The notes beneath the pieces were generated by a model. That model searched no databases. It worked only from the letters and a program-made list of their open reading frames with translations, and was not told the origin of the DNA. From assembly GCA_012295225.1 (NCBI GenBank), contig WMKK01000018.1, positions 162,898-226,897 of the forward strand: DNA of 64,000 nucleotides. Direction: 5' to 3'. Origin of the DNA: Ostreococcus mediterraneus. Its lineage: Eukaryota > Chlorophyta > Mamiellophyceae > Mamiellales > Bathycoccaceae. Shown here one piece after another: positions 10,115 to 20,369 of this stretch (positions are counted from its first letter, which is position 1; each line of letters opens with the position of its first letter). A program made the translations under genes and the position numbers.

Positions 10115-11641
10115 CTAACGCACGCGTGCGGTGAGAACGGTGAGGTATTCGCCAAATTCGTAGCACGGATCGATGGGCTGGTCGCCACCGGCGGATTTCT
10201 TTGTCGCGATGGTTGCCGTTTTGCCGACGGCGCGCGCGGCGTTTTCAATAATCTTTGGCATCAAATCGTCTTGCGTCACCGCACCAGAGCACGAGCAGGT
10301 GATGAGCACGCCGCCCGGGCGTAAAAGTGCCATGGCACGTTTGTTCAGGCCGACGTACTTGGGCAAGGCTTTCGTCAAGGATTGCTTGTTTGGTGCAAAT
10401 TTTGGTGGGTCTAAAACGACGACGTCGTACGTCCCGCTTTCGCCTCGGTCAATCGCCTCTTGCATGAAATCGAAAGCATCGGCGCGAACAAAGTTAATCT
10501 TGTCCTGCACATTGTTCAATTCAGCATTCCGAGCGGCGACGCGCAAGGCGGCATCGGAGGAATCCACAGCGACGACACTCGTCGCTCCACCCACCGCCGC
10601 GTTGAGCGCAAATCCACCAGTGTAGCAGCACACATCCAAAACCTTCTTGCCCCGAGATAAATCGCGAATAGCCATGCGATTTTCGCGCTGATCGACGTAG
10701 AATCCAGTTTTATGCCCGTGCTCGATATCAATTGCGTATTGCACGCCATTTTCGAATACGCGGACTTCGCCCGGAATCGCCGTCGCTTCGCCCGTCGCCG
10801 CGTCGTAGCACGACATGAAATCTCCAACCACGGGTGTGCCTTCAGCTTCATACATTTTCGCATCGCGTCGCCACACCACCTTAGTATTCGCACCCAAAAC
10901 GTCCGCGATGCCACGACAGACGTTCACGCGCTCACTTTCAATCCACGCCGCCGTCGAAGAGCACACCACGACGTCCCCGTACACGTCGGCGTTCAACCCG
11001 CTCAATCGATCACCTTCCGAATTCACCAATCGATAACACGTCGTCGACGACGAATCCCCAGTCGTCAAACCCAAATCCCGTCTCAGCTCAAACGCCTCGC
11101 GTATCCGACGTCGCACAACGTCCCCGACGCTCATAACGCCTTCGTGCTCCCACGCCATCTCAGTCACCCGAACCGCGTACGCCGACGTCGAATTATACAT
11201 CCCAAGACAAATCGGTGCCAAAGCATGATCCGTCACGCACACAAAATCATTCGTCTTCACATTTCCAATCACTTTCTCAATCGCCCCGGCGTAGACAATC
11301 GGATTTCCGTCTAAAAACATGTTTGCTTTACCGCGGCTGACGACGACGACGCGAAAGCGCTCGCTCTCGCCATTCGCATCAATCATCCCTCGCAAGCGCG
11401 CCAAATTCTCCAGCTGTGCGTCGGTAAAATTGCGTCGCTGACGAGGCATGACTTGGTCGTCGCTGCGACCGCGGCCGCCGCGGCCACCGCGGCCACCGCG
11501 GCCGCCTCGACCGGTCGAAGGCGCGCGAGCGCCCGCGGCGCCGCCGGCGGCTGAAGAGGCATTCGTGCGCGTTGTTTTCGAGAATATCGTCGCGCGCGGC
11601 GCGAACGCGGCTCGAACGGCGTGCACACGCGTGGTGAACAT
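10115..11641 (-). CDS. RlmI-type rRNA large-subunit cytosine methyltransferase, organellar
   Basis: A 508-residue protein begins with an Arg/Ala/Ser-rich leader typical of organelle import, followed by five RGG/GRGG repeats at about residues 45-58. A PUA-like domain (about 95-160, FRVVVVSRGKANMFLDGNP) precedes a SAM-dependent methyltransferase domain with GHKTGFYVDQRENR, the glycine motif VLDVCCYTGGFALNAA, and VVLDPPKFAPNK. This is the layout of bacterial RlmI/YccW, which makes m5C in 23S rRNA. The likely substrate is plastid or mitochondrial large-subunit rRNA, by inference. Cysteines are present after the DPPKFA block (ITCSCSG), as the family requires. It is tandem with an aminotransferase gene upstream. 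Confidence 0.8.
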   Translation of the reverse strand: MFTTRVHAVRAAFAPRATIFSKTTRTNASSAAGGAAGARAPSTGRGGRGGRGGRGGRGRSDDQVMPRQRRNFTDAQLENLARLRGMIDANGESERFRVVVVSRGKANMFLDGNPIVYAGAIEKVIGNVKTNDFVCVTDHALAPICLGMYNSTSAYAVRVTEMAWEHEGVMSVGDVVRRRIREAFELRRDLGLTTGDSSSTTCYRLVNSEGDRLSGLNADVYGDVVVCSSTAAWIESERVNVCRGIADVLGANTKVVWRRDAKMYEAEGTPVVGDFMSCYDAATGEATAIPGEVRVFENGVQYAIDIEHGHKTGFYVDQRENRMAIRDLSRGKKVLDVCCYTGGFALNAAVGGATSVVAVDSSDAALRVAARNAELNNVQDKINFVRADAFDFMQEAIDRGESGTYDVVVLDPPKFAPNKQSLTKALPKYVGLNKRAMALLRPGGVLITCSCSGAVTQDDLMPKIIENAARAVGKTATIATKKSAGGDQPIDPCYEFGEYLTVLTARVR

Positions 11642-11934
11642 GATGTTCGTGCGGGGCGTGCGCGCGAAACGGTGGGTGAGTGGTGTGCGCGCGCGCGAGT
11701 GACGCCGAGCAGAAGGTTGAGGAGGCGCGTCGTGCGTAGAGGACCTTTAAAATTACAGCAAGTTATGCTCGTTTACACGAGCCGGGACGGTGATTTGAGT
11801 GCGTGTGCGTGGGTGCAGATGGGCGCCACACGGTGTGCACGCGTGATGACGCCGAGCGCTCTAAATGGGTATACGGTAAATGTATACGCTCGCGCGCGCT
11901 CGACGGTTGATAATGCGAAAGATGTGCGCGTTGC
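11642..11934. other. Intergenic gap, tandem minus-strand genes
   Basis: This 293-base stretch contains the probable promoter of the methyltransferase and the 3' flank of the aminotransferase. Nothing else was recognised. Confidence 0.3.
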
Positions 11935-13422
11935 TTACGCGGTTTCGCTCGCGGATTCATTCTCGCGTAAGATTTCTTCAAGCGTCGGCTCGAGGGTGTT
12001 GACAGTGTTTTCACGGTTGACAATCTTGTCCAAGCCGAACAAACCGATGCGGAACGTGTTGTTGCCAGCCGGTTCGTTAATCATAAACGGAACGCCCGCG
12101 GCAATTTGGAACCCCTTGGCTTTAAACTTGGCAAACATGGTCGGATCGTCGGTGTAGGACACCACCACGCCCGGGGCTTCGTACCCCTTGGCGGCGACAG
12201 ATTTTAATCCCTTACCAGCCATCATCGCGCGCGTCTCGCGACCGAGTTCCCACGCCAATTGCTTCACCTTTTCAAAGCCAACCTTTTCGGTTGCCATGGC
12301 GGCGCGCTCAAAGAGGGTCAACGCGTCGGTGGGCATCGTGGTGTAGTACGCAAATCCACCGCCGAGGTACGCATCCATGACTTCAAGCCATTTTCGCATG
12401 TTAATCACCATCGACGTCGATTGAGAGTTACGCGTGGCGTGCGTACCACGTTCGCTCAACATGATTACAGACGCGCACGCGGGCCCCGTCCACCCCTTTT
12501 GCGGCGCGCTCAAAATGGCATCCACCCCAGTCGCCTTCATATCCACCCAAACCGTACCAGAAGCGATGCAGTCCAAGACAAATAATCCACCATGCGCGTG
12601 CACGGCATCAGCGACACCCTTGATGTAGTCATCCGGCAAAATGATACCCGTAGACGTCTCCACGTGCGGCGCAAACACCACCGCGGGCTTCTCCTTGGTA
12701 ATCATCGCCACAACTTCCGCAATCGGCGGAGGCGCAAACGCCGGAGTCTTTTCATCATCCACAGCGCGTCCACGCATGACGATAGTCTCGCTCGGAATGT
12801 TCGTTTGCTCGAAAATATCCGTCCAACGGTACGAAAAGTACCCGTTGCGGATAACCAACGCCTTTTTATTCGAGCACCATTGGCGCGCGACGGCTTCCAT
12901 CCCATACGTCCCACTCCCCGGCATGATCAACGTGCTCGTGGCGTTATACGCGCTCTTCAACATGCGATCTAAATTCTTCATCGTATCGCAGAACGGTGCG
13001 GACATGTGATTCAACGCACGGTCCGTGTACACCACGCTGTACTCCTTGAGCCCGCCCGCGGCGCGCAACGGCAGAGGCTTATCATGAAACCCAAGCTTCG
13101 ACGCATCCACGCCTTTAAGCAAATGATGCACGTCCGCATCACTCGAGGCTGAATCTCTCACAGTCGCGCTCGACGACACCCCACGGCGGGTCTCCATCGC
13201 GCCCGCGGACGAACTCGCGCCGATGCGCGATGACGTCGCGGGCGCGCCCCCCACTCGAGCGCCGATGAAACATCCATATCCGGCGCGCGTCGCGTGCGCG
13301 GACGCGCTCGGAATCACCGAAGCGAGGCGTGATAATTCACGAGCGCGCATCGCGCGTCGCATGGCGTGCATTCTGGCCCTCACGCGCGCGTCTTGCGGCG
13401 GGTTTTGACGCGCGAACGCCAT
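11935..13422 (-). CDS. Class V aminotransferase (alanine-glyoxylate-like)
   Basis: A PLP enzyme of about 495 residues starts from the ATG at 13422; an ATG at 13371 would give a mitochondrial-type leader (MHAMRRAMRARELSRLASV). Family features are GSGTYGMEAVARQW (substrate/PLP phosphate side), VETSTGIILP, LFVLDCIASG with the PLP-ring aspartate, and the Schiff-base lysine in SAPQKGWTGP. The C-terminal NTFRIGLFGLDK is typical of alanine-glyoxylate and serine-glyoxylate aminotransferases. These enzymes convert glyoxylate to glycine in photorespiration or glycine-serine metabolism. The exact amino donor cannot be fixed, and bacterial-type class V homologues are equally close. It is head to head with a channel gene. 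Confidence 0.75.
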   Translation of the reverse strand: MAFARQNPPQDARVRARMHAMRRAMRARELSRLASVIPSASAHATRAGYGCFIGARVGGAPATSSRIGASSSAGAMETRRGVSSSATVRDSASSDADVHHLLKGVDASKLGFHDKPLPLRAAGGLKEYSVVYTDRALNHMSAPFCDTMKNLDRMLKSAYNATSTLIMPGSGTYGMEAVARQWCSNKKALVIRNGYFSYRWTDIFEQTNIPSETIVMRGRAVDDEKTPAFAPPPIAEVVAMITKEKPAVVFAPHVETSTGIILPDDYIKGVADAVHAHGGLFVLDCIASGTVWVDMKATGVDAILSAPQKGWTGPACASVIMLSERGTHATRNSQSTSMVINMRKWLEVMDAYLGGGFAYYTTMPTDALTLFERAAMATEKVGFEKVKQLAWELGRETRAMMAGKGLKSVAAKGYEAPGVVVSYTDDPTMFAKFKAKGFQIAAGVPFMINEPAGNNTFRIGLFGLDKIVNRENTVNTLEPTLEEILRENESASETA

Positions 13423-13731
13423 CGCATGGCCCCCTTCGCGGGATAAGGCACCTCGCGGGTCGACGACGGGTGCATTTTTCGACACACTTTTCTGTAGCTT
13501 TCATGTACTGTGTGGACTTGAGTCCCGTGCGGTGGATTTTATGGGGGCGTGGATGCGATGGCGATTCACATCCTGGGTGGAGTATAGGCGCATGTGGTGT
13601 ATAGTATTAGGGTTTGGGGATTTGAGCGTTGTTTATCGTGGGTGTGCGTGTTTACATTGGTGGCGTGCGAGGTGCCCGTTCGGCGTCGCGCGGTCGACGG
13701 CGCGAACGGCGCGCGCCAGCGCGCGGTGGCG
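13423..13731. promoter_or_regulatory. Divergent intergenic region aminotransferase/channel
   Basis: This 309-base gap between divergent genes contains TTAGGGTTTGGGG at 13607-13619, a telo-box-like motif, and probably both promoters. An open frame runs through part of it in phase with the channel gene, but its sequence is not conserved-looking. Confidence 0.4.
13607..13619 (+). promoter_or_regulatory. Telo-box-like motif TTAGGGTTTGGGG
   Basis: This motif contains the TAGGGTTT core and lies about 113 bases upstream of the channel start and 185 bases upstream of the aminotransferase start. Confidence 0.35.
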
Positions 13732-15273
13732 ATGATGCGATCGGTGGTGGCGTCGCACGCGTTCGCCTCGACGTCGACGACGGCGTCGATGGCGGTGGAG
13801 ATGACGAGGGCGGTGCCGGGTGGGCTGACGATGAAGACGACGATGACGACGACGATGCAGATGAAGATGCAGATGCAGATGCAGATGAAGGCGGTCGGGG
13901 CGAGGCGTCGGTGCGCGGCGGCGGCGACGACGGGTGATGATGGGTCGGTCGTGGAACCTGACGCTCGATGCGGTGGCGACGGACGAATGATGGGTTGGTG
14001 GGCGAGGACGAGGACGAGGAGGCGAGGCGACGAAGCGCGCGCGCGGTACATGGGGTCTGGGACGTATGATTCGTACGACTCGTACGACGAGATCGAGGAT
14101 GATCCCGAGCGCACGGCGTTTGATGAGGTGGAGTGGCACGCGCAGACGCTGGCGAAGCGCACGAAGGATGTGCTGCGGAAGACGGATTCGTCGGGGATTT
14201 GGACGGTGGGGACGACGGTGGGCGTCTTTGTCATCGCTGGGTTGGAATCTTTAGAAGCGGAAGCTGCGGTGCGCGGTGAACCACTGGAGATGCTACTTCC
14301 TCCGATTGTACCGTTGACTTTCGCGCCGGCGTTGAAGGATGGCGGCATCGAGCGCGCGGAGCAAGTGCTTCAAGCGGTGTTTTTGTTTGAGTACATCGTT
14401 CGCGCGTGGTCGGAGGAGTTCAAGCTCAAGTATTTACGTTCGCCGACAGCGCTGATTGATTTCTTGTCATTGCTCCCGACGTTTGGGTTTTTGTTGAGTT
14501 TGCTCGGGATTGGTGGTGCGGGGCAGATGGCGACCGATCAGTTCCGTCCGTTGCGGTTATTCCGCGTGTTGCGTTTGCTTCGCGTGCTCGACTTGGATGG
14601 CTCCAAAGATAAGGAGAGGAACAAGGGTGCGCCGCGCGTGAAGAATCAAAACGAAAAAGTCGTCGCCGTTGCAGTGGAATTTTTGTGTGTGTTTTTGATC
14701 AGTGGAGAGTTGTTTTATGATTTGGAGGTGGATAAAAATCCAAACATTTCCGACGTCGGCGACGCGATTTATTGGAGTTTTTTGACGTTGACGGGTATTG
14801 GGCAACCGTTTGAGGCTGTGACCGCAGAAGGGCGCATCGCCACCGTCGCCGCGATTCTCACCGCATTAGTCGTCGTTCCACTTCAGCTCGCGGTGTTGGT
14901 TTCGGCGCAAACAGAGGCGCAGCAAGCTCAAGATGCTTTGCCCGCCGGGACGCCGCCGCAGGCGTTGGGTCCCACTGCTCGACTCGGGTTCGGCGCACCA
15001 GTGCCGATTATGCCTGTACGAACGAATGATCAAATTGCGATGATGCGCGAATTCGACGGTGCTGAGTTCATGACCACTGATTCCACGGAAGATTCCAAAT
15101 GGTTGCGCATTAGAGAAAAGGAGGAACTGCGCGCGGCGCGGAAACAAATTCGTAGCATGGAATTGCAAATTGAAAGCTTGAGAGAGTCAAATGAGGAATT
15201 GCGAAGCGCATTGTATGCTCTTCAACCAAACCTCTCGAGCGAGTTAGAGAAAGAGTCCAAGGGGAACAGTTAA
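13732..15273 (+). CDS. Six-helix voltage-sensor-type ion channel, probably plastid
   Basis: A 513-residue protein from tandem ATGs at 13732/13735 opens with a Ser/Thr/Ala/Met-rich leader, including alternating Met-Gln and Met-Lys, resembling a plastid transit peptide. Hydrophobic segments follow; S4 (about 272-286, RPLRLFRVLRLLRVL) has Arg at every third position, as in voltage sensors. A pore-like segment (about 345-358, WSFLTLTGIGQP) sits where K+ channels have T-V-G-Y-G, so selectivity is unclear. The last 80 residues form a predicted coiled coil (KQIRSMELQIESLRESNEEL) suited to tetramerisation. Family: Ion_trans/voltage-gated channel superfamily; conductance is unknown. It is head to head with the aminotransferase. 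Confidence 0.7.
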   Translation: MMRSVVASHAFASTSTTASMAVEMTRAVPGGLTMKTTMTTTMQMKMQMQMQMKAVGARRRCAAAATTGDDGSVVEPDARCGGDGRMMGWWARTRTRRRGDEARARYMGSGTYDSYDSYDEIEDDPERTAFDEVEWHAQTLAKRTKDVLRKTDSSGIWTVGTTVGVFVIAGLESLEAEAAVRGEPLEMLLPPIVPLTFAPALKDGGIERAEQVLQAVFLFEYIVRAWSEEFKLKYLRSPTALIDFLSLLPTFGFLLSLLGIGGAGQMATDQFRPLRLFRVLRLLRVLDLDGSKDKERNKGAPRVKNQNEKVVAVAVEFLCVFLISGELFYDLEVDKNPNISDVGDAIYWSFLTLTGIGQPFEAVTAEGRIATVAAILTALVVVPLQLAVLVSAQTEAQQAQDALPAGTPPQALGPTARLGFGAPVPIMPVRTNDQIAMMREFDGAEFMTTDSTEDSKWLRIREKEELRAARKQIRSMELQIESLRESNEELRSALYALQPNLSSELEKESKGNS

Positions 15274-15405
15274 GAGCACGGCACCACACGCTATTCTTTA
15301 TACTTTTTTGCGCAGCACACCTCGTGAAGAGGAGATAGGATTTGTGATACACACGCACGCATTTATTCTTGTTGTTCGATAGTTTTAAATGTATTATGGT
15401 GCTGA
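15274..15405. other. Convergent 3' intergenic region
   Basis: A short AT-richer gap separates the stop codons of the channel gene and the Nopp140 gene. No gene was recognised. Confidence 0.4.
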
Positions 15406-17069
15406 CTAATCATCATCAGAATCAAATTTAATCGAGTTCACCGCTACGTCGTCAATGGCTCCGCCAAAGTAGCTTCTCTTACGTTTGTTTTTCTCGTGTT
15501 GGAATCTAGCGCCTCGAACTTGTCCGAGCACTTGCTGCGCCTTGGCTCCGTATCCAGCTTCGCCAAACGTGCCTTCATAAGACATGTCCCACGAACCTTT
15601 CTTGCCTAGCCATTCTGCGCTATTAACTCTGTGTTTGAATCAAAAAGACGAAAACGATGTGGTCAGTATTTGTACAGCGCGCTCGCGATACACCTTATAC
15701 ACGTGTGTGATTGCGACAGTCAAGGCTCTCACCTCTGAAAGGGCACGCCCGGCTGTTTTTCATTTTGAACCGGGACGCTTTGACTTCCCTTAGCCGCGTC
15801 AGCCTTTGAAGATTTCGACGGTTGAGGGGTTTTGCTCTTTTTGCTTACCTTGTCGCTGGATGATGAAGAGGACGACGAGCTCGACGAAGAAGACGACGAG
15901 CTCGATGACGACTTCTTGTCGGACGAGCTCGACGATGACGACGCGTCATCCTTGGTATCTTCCTTGTTCTCGCTGCTGCTGCTACTGCTGCTGCTGCTCG
16001 AAGATGAAGACGATGCCTCCTTCTTAGCTTCCTCTTTCTTGTCGGACTCGCTAGAAGAGCTCGACGAGCTCGAAGACGACGACGAGCTGCTCGACTTGGA
16101 CTTGGACTTGGACTTGGAAGACGAGCTGGAAGAGCTGGAAGAGCTCGACGAAGAGCTCGACGCCTCCTTCTTAGCTTCTTCCTTCTTCTCAGACTCGCTC
16201 GACGATGAGGACGAGCTCGAAGAGGACGACGAGCTCGACGCTTCCTTCTTAGCTTCTTCCTTCTTCTCAGACTCGCTGGAAGAACTAGAAGAGCTCGAAG
16301 AGGACGACGAGCTCGACGCCTCCTTCTTGGCAGCTTCCTTCTTTTCAGACGAGCTCGACGACGAGCTACTAGAAGAACTACTGCTCGAGCTCGAATCCGC
16401 TTTCTTCGCCGCCGATGCCGGCGCCTTCTTCTCAGACTCAGAAGAAGAGCTTGAGCTTGAGCTTGAGCTTGAGCTACTGCTCGAATCCGCCTTTTTCTCG
16501 GCGCTCTTGTCGCTCTCGCTCTCGCTCGAAGACGCGCTCTTACTCTTACTCTTGGAGGACGAACTCGACGAACTGCTGGATGAGCTCTTGCTCTTGCTCT
16601 TGCTCTTCGATGAACTCGAGCTCGAGCTACTACTGCTGCTCGACGAACTCGCCGCCTTTGCGCTCGCCTTTTTCGCCCCCGAATCCGAATCGCTGCTACT
16701 CGACGAAGAACTACTCGACGATGACGAACTCGACGAACTGCTCGACGACGAACTATTCGGCTTAGCCTTCTTCGCCGCATTCTCATTACCATCATCACCG
16801 CCCTCTCGCGCGCGTTTCGCCGCACCGAATTCATACGCCTCCACGAACGCCGCCGCCGCCGCCGCGACGGCGGCGTCCTCGAGATCCCTCTCACCCCCGT
16901 CGCTCCCGGCGTGCGCGATGAGCTCCGCGTGTGCCTTCAGCCGTCGCTCCGCGCGCATGGCGGTAATGGTTTTCATCATCCCGCACGCGCGTAAATACGC
17001 CTCCACGGGGCGGAGCAGCGGCCCGAGCCGCGCGGGCGTCAGCGACGACGACGATGGCGGCGCGGACAT
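15406..17069 (-). CDS. Nopp140/NOLC1 (SRP40)-type nucleolar phosphoprotein, two exons
   Basis: Two exons were joined: 15733-17069 and 15406-15628, with a 104-base intron (GTGAGA donor, TACTGAC branch, CACAG acceptor). The product is about 519 residues. The start at 17069 (MSAPPSSS) precedes a LisH-like dimerisation motif (PARLGPLLRPVEAYLRACG). About 350 residues of long serine runs alternate with Lys/Glu-rich spacers. The second exon encodes the SRP40 C-terminal domain (NSAEWLGKKGSW, YGAKAQQVLGQVRGARF, VNSIKFDSDDD). LisH, acidic-serine repeats and SRP40_C is the architecture of Nopp140/NOLC1, a CK2-phosphorylated snoRNP chaperone of nucleolus and Cajal bodies. Without the second exon the domain would be missed. 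It is head to head with GDP-mannose epimerase. Confidence 0.88.
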
Positions 17070-17607
17070 GTCGATCGGTGTTTTATATAAATGCGCGCGT
17101 TGGCGTGCGCGTCGGTCGTCGTCGCGCGGTTGGTGGGCGAAGGACGAGTGTGCGTCGGGCGTTCGCGCCGTGCGTTCGCGTCGGGCGTCGTCGTCGTCGC
17201 GCGTGCGCGGCGGAGAATGCCGGCACGCGATGGCGGCGGCGCGACCGCTTGGCGGCGCCGCCAGCGAAAGAAAACAAAATAAATACCATTCACAGGCATA
17301 ATACCACCTCGTGTACACGAAAACACGGGGCGCTAAAAGTTCTTATACATGCCCCGATATATGTATATACGTTAAGCGCCAAAACGCATCCTATATACGA
17401 GTACTGTACACGCCTCGCGACGCCCCATGATGACGTCACCACACGCCTTCGACGTACTGGACGCACATGACGCCTATGTAATAAACGCGGGAAAAAAGCG
17501 TCGGAGAGGCACTTTTTGTGTGGTCCATCCCATGGACGCGACGCCATTTGTCGTCGCTCGACGCACGCACGCACTTCGCACGCCTCACCCTACCCCACCG
17601 TTGCATA
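17070..17607. promoter_or_regulatory. Divergent intergenic region Nopp140/GDP-mannose epimerase
   Basis: This 538-base gap probably contains both promoters. The part near 17330-17400 is relatively AT-rich (gatatatgtatatacg around 17353-17370) and could hold TATA-like elements. No coding sequence was recognised. Confidence 0.4.
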
Positions 17608-18908
17608 ATGAGTGCCGCTGGGTATGAATTACGCGGGATCTACGGCACCGAGCCGTACTGGCCCGAGAAAAAGTTGAAGATTTGCATCACCGGCGCTGGG
17701 GGTTTCATCGCCTCGCACCTGGCGATGCGTTTGAAGCAAGAAGGGCATCACATCGTCGCGTGTGATTGGAAGCGTAATGAACACATGGAGGTATGTTGTT
17801 TTGTGTGTGTTTTGTCGTCGTTCGTATCGGGTGTTGAGACGAGTATTGGTGATTATGATTGATGAGCTCTCGTGGGGTTAAAGTCGCTTTTCGCGCGACG
17901 CGACGAGGACCGACGACTGACGCCGCGGTTGGATGTGTATGAAACGCACGAATGCTACAGGAGGATATGTTCTGCCATGAGTTCATCTTGGCTGATTTGC
18001 GATTGTTTGAAAACTGTAAAAAGGTTCTCGAAGGGTGCGACCACTGCTTCAACTTGGCCGCCGACATGGGCGGCATGGGGTTCATTCAATCGAACCATTC
18101 GGTTATTTTCTACAATAACGTGATGATTTCTTTCAACATGATGGAAGCGATGCGCGTGCAAGGCATTACGCGATGCTTCTATGCGTCGAGTGCGTGCATT
18201 TACCCGGAAGGCACGCAATTATCCACGGAGATGGAGGATGGCTTGAAGGAGGCGTGCGCGTGGCCGGCGCAGCCGCAAGACGCGTACGGGCTCGAAAAGC
18301 TTGCCAGCGAGGAAGTGTACAAGCACTACCAAGGCGATTTCGGCATCCAAACGCGCATTGGTCGATTCCACAACATCTACGGTCCGTACGGTACCTGGAA
18401 GGGTGGTCGCGAGAAAGCCCCGGCGGCGTTTTGCCGCAAGGCGGCGACGGCAACGACGGAGATTGAAATGTGGGGCGATGGTAAGCAAACGCGCTCGTTT
18501 ACGTACATTGACGATTGCGTTGAAGGTATCTTGCGTCTCACCAAGAGCGATTTCGCCGAGCCCGTGAACATTGGCTCCGATGAAATGATCTCCATGAACG
18601 AAATGCAAGCCATGGCGATGAAGTTCGCGGGCAAGGAGTTGCCCATCAAGCACATTCCGGGTCCGGAGGGCGTGCGCGGTCGCAACTCCAACAACGAGCT
18701 CATCAAGGAAAAGCTCGGCTGGGCGCCTTCGGTGAAGCTCGCCGATGGTCTCAAGGTGACGTTCGAGTGGATAGCTACTCAAATCGCCAAGGAGGCTGAG
18801 AAGGGTGTCGATACCGCCGCCGCTTTTGGCAAGTCGACGATTTGCGGCACGCAAGCGCCGACAGAACTCGGCGCGCTCCGCGCCGCTGACGGCGAAGAAA
18901 AGTTGTAA
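17608..18908 (+). CDS. GME: GDP-D-mannose 3,5-epimerase, two exons
   Basis: Exon 1 is 17608-17790 and exon 2 is 17961-18908, separated by a 170-base intron (GTATGT donor, GACTGAC branch, CTACAG acceptor). The joint reads WKRNEHME then EDMFC, matching the plant enzyme, and the product is 376 residues against 377 in Arabidopsis. The NAD-binding motif GAGGFIA is at about residues 32-38; the catalytic serine and YxxxK region follow (SSACIYPE, DAYGLEK). GME converts GDP-mannose to GDP-L-galactose, the committed step of plant-type ascorbate synthesis, and also gives GDP-L-gulose. It is cytosolic. The C-terminus keeps the plant GTQAPTELGALRAADG block. Confidence 0.95.
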
Positions 18909-19127
18909 GTTTGACTGGAACGATTCAAGTAGTACTATTTTTTTTGAAACGCGCGCGCGCCACATTTCCGCCACGCACGAAATCTTTCCATCACAAGTTG
19001 TGTTGATAGCGTTGAAAATATCAAAACAAGCACATGGCTTATTTTATTTCATCATCTCATCGCCACTTGTTGTGAAATTCGCTAGAGTTCACTATTACGT
19101 GTACAGCTCGCTATTACAACTCTTCGT
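18909..19127. other. Convergent 3' intergenic region
   Basis: This 219-base stretch between two stop codons is AT-richer than the genes. It appears to contain only 3' flanks. Confidence 0.4.
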
Positions 19128-20369
19128 CTAAAACACCATCGGCCAGAACTCTGTCGTGCCGTCGCCGTAGGATTTCCGCGAGCCACGCTGCACGACAGCT
19201 CGACACACCGGGCACGTCTTGTTTGTGCCATTATTTGCGCCCGTGGCCGAGCTCGGTTGTCGTTCGAACCACTCGGCGATGCAATCCTGGCAAAATATGT
19301 GCGAACACGTCAATTTCGTGGCGTCCACGCACGCCTCTTGACAAATGGCGCATTGATTCCCCGACTCCATCAACTCCTCGCTCGTCGCAGATTCTCCCAG
19401 CGCAGACGACGTATTCTTCGCCCATGGTAAGCCCAAGGTGGCGACAAAATCCCCCACGCGATGAATCACGCTCCGAAGCTTGATCACGACGTATAAGCCC
19501 GTGATGACCCACGCGAAAAGGCTCACGAGCTCGCGCTGAAACCACGCGCACCACATCGGCGTCGGCAGCGCCGCTCGAACAATTAAACTCGCATACTCCA
19601 CTGTGGACAGCACAGCCGCTCGTCGACGATACACGCGCGCAGTCGGCATTTTCGCTGCCGCACCTCCGGACGCCGTCGTCGCAGACGGTGTCGATGTCAT
19701 CGACGTAGACGCGCCCACGAGCGCGCGAAGACGTCCGATGGGAAGCGATATGATACCGATTTTCACCAGCATCGTCACGTGCTTTGCCGCATAATCCACA
19801 ACACACATCTCAAGCACGGTCTCAATGAACCCACACGACCCTTTCTCACCCCGAGGCACGACGAACAGCAGACGTCGCCACATTTTCCCTCCGTACGCTC
19901 CGTCGCTCGCGCTCCTCGCGCACACCACCGCGCCTAGATGCGTCAATAAAATCACCCCCACCGCCGTCATCTCGGGCATCCTCGCGCGTTCCTTCGCGCT
20001 CGCATTATCAACGATTCGAACACTCGCGGAAGCGCTCACGTACGCGAGCCACGCCACGCAAAACAACATGAAAAAGTACTCGTAGATGAACACCGCGGTA
20101 AACAACAGCGTCATCGGCGCAAGCCTCTCAGCGTTCGTCAGCGCCACGCGCAGGCGAGATCGCCCGAGCTCATCGAGATCATCACCATCCCCGCCCTCAC
20201 CCGTGCCCTCACCCGCGCCCGCGCCCGCGTCACCGCGACGCAGGCGCGTGATTTCATCCGTCATCGCATCGATCGATCTCGCCACATCATCCGCCGCGCG
20301 ACTGCTCGCCAGCAGCGCCACCGCGGCGTCCTCGCGCGTCGCGTCGCCATCGATCGCCTCGTTCGTCAT
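19128..20369 (-). CDS. Multi-pass membrane RING E3 ubiquitin ligase (RNFT-like)
   Basis: A 413-residue protein starts at the ATG at 20369; the longer frame would start at a GTG. The N-terminal 60 residues are acidic/Gly-rich. At least four hydrophobic segments follow (for example LLFTAVFIYEYFFMLFCVAWLAYV, about 83-106). A C3HC4 RING lies near residues 338-395, beginning CAICQEACVDATKLTCSHIFC and closing with CPVC. The family resembles RNFT1/2-type ligases, which sit in the ER and act with E2 enzymes in protein turnover. Membrane topology with the RING facing the cytosol is inferred. It is head to head with a kinesin gene. Confidence 0.75.
   Translation of the reverse strand: MTNEAIDGDATREDAAVALLASSRAADDVARSIDAMTDEITRLRRGDAGAGAGEGTGEGGDGDDLDELGRSRLRVALTNAERLAPMTLLFTAVFIYEYFFMLFCVAWLAYVSASASVRIVDNASAKERARMPEMTAVGVILLTHLGAVVCARSASDGAYGGKMWRRLLFVVPRGEKGSCGFIETVLEMCVVDYAAKHVTMLVKIGIISLPIGRLRALVGASTSMTSTPSATTASGGAAAKMPTARVYRRRAAVLSTVEYASLIVRAALPTPMWCAWFQRELVSLFAWVITGLYVVIKLRSVIHRVGDFVATLGLPWAKNTSSALGESATSEELMESGNQCAICQEACVDATKLTCSHIFCQDCIAEWFERQPSSATGANNGTNKTCPVCRAVVQRGSRKSYGDGTTEFWPMVF

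Noticed and set aside
15832-17301. Long plus-strand open frame with Leu/Glu/Asp-rich repeats opposite Nopp140
   Set aside because: It is the complement of serine codons (AGC/TCG) and carries no conserved domain.
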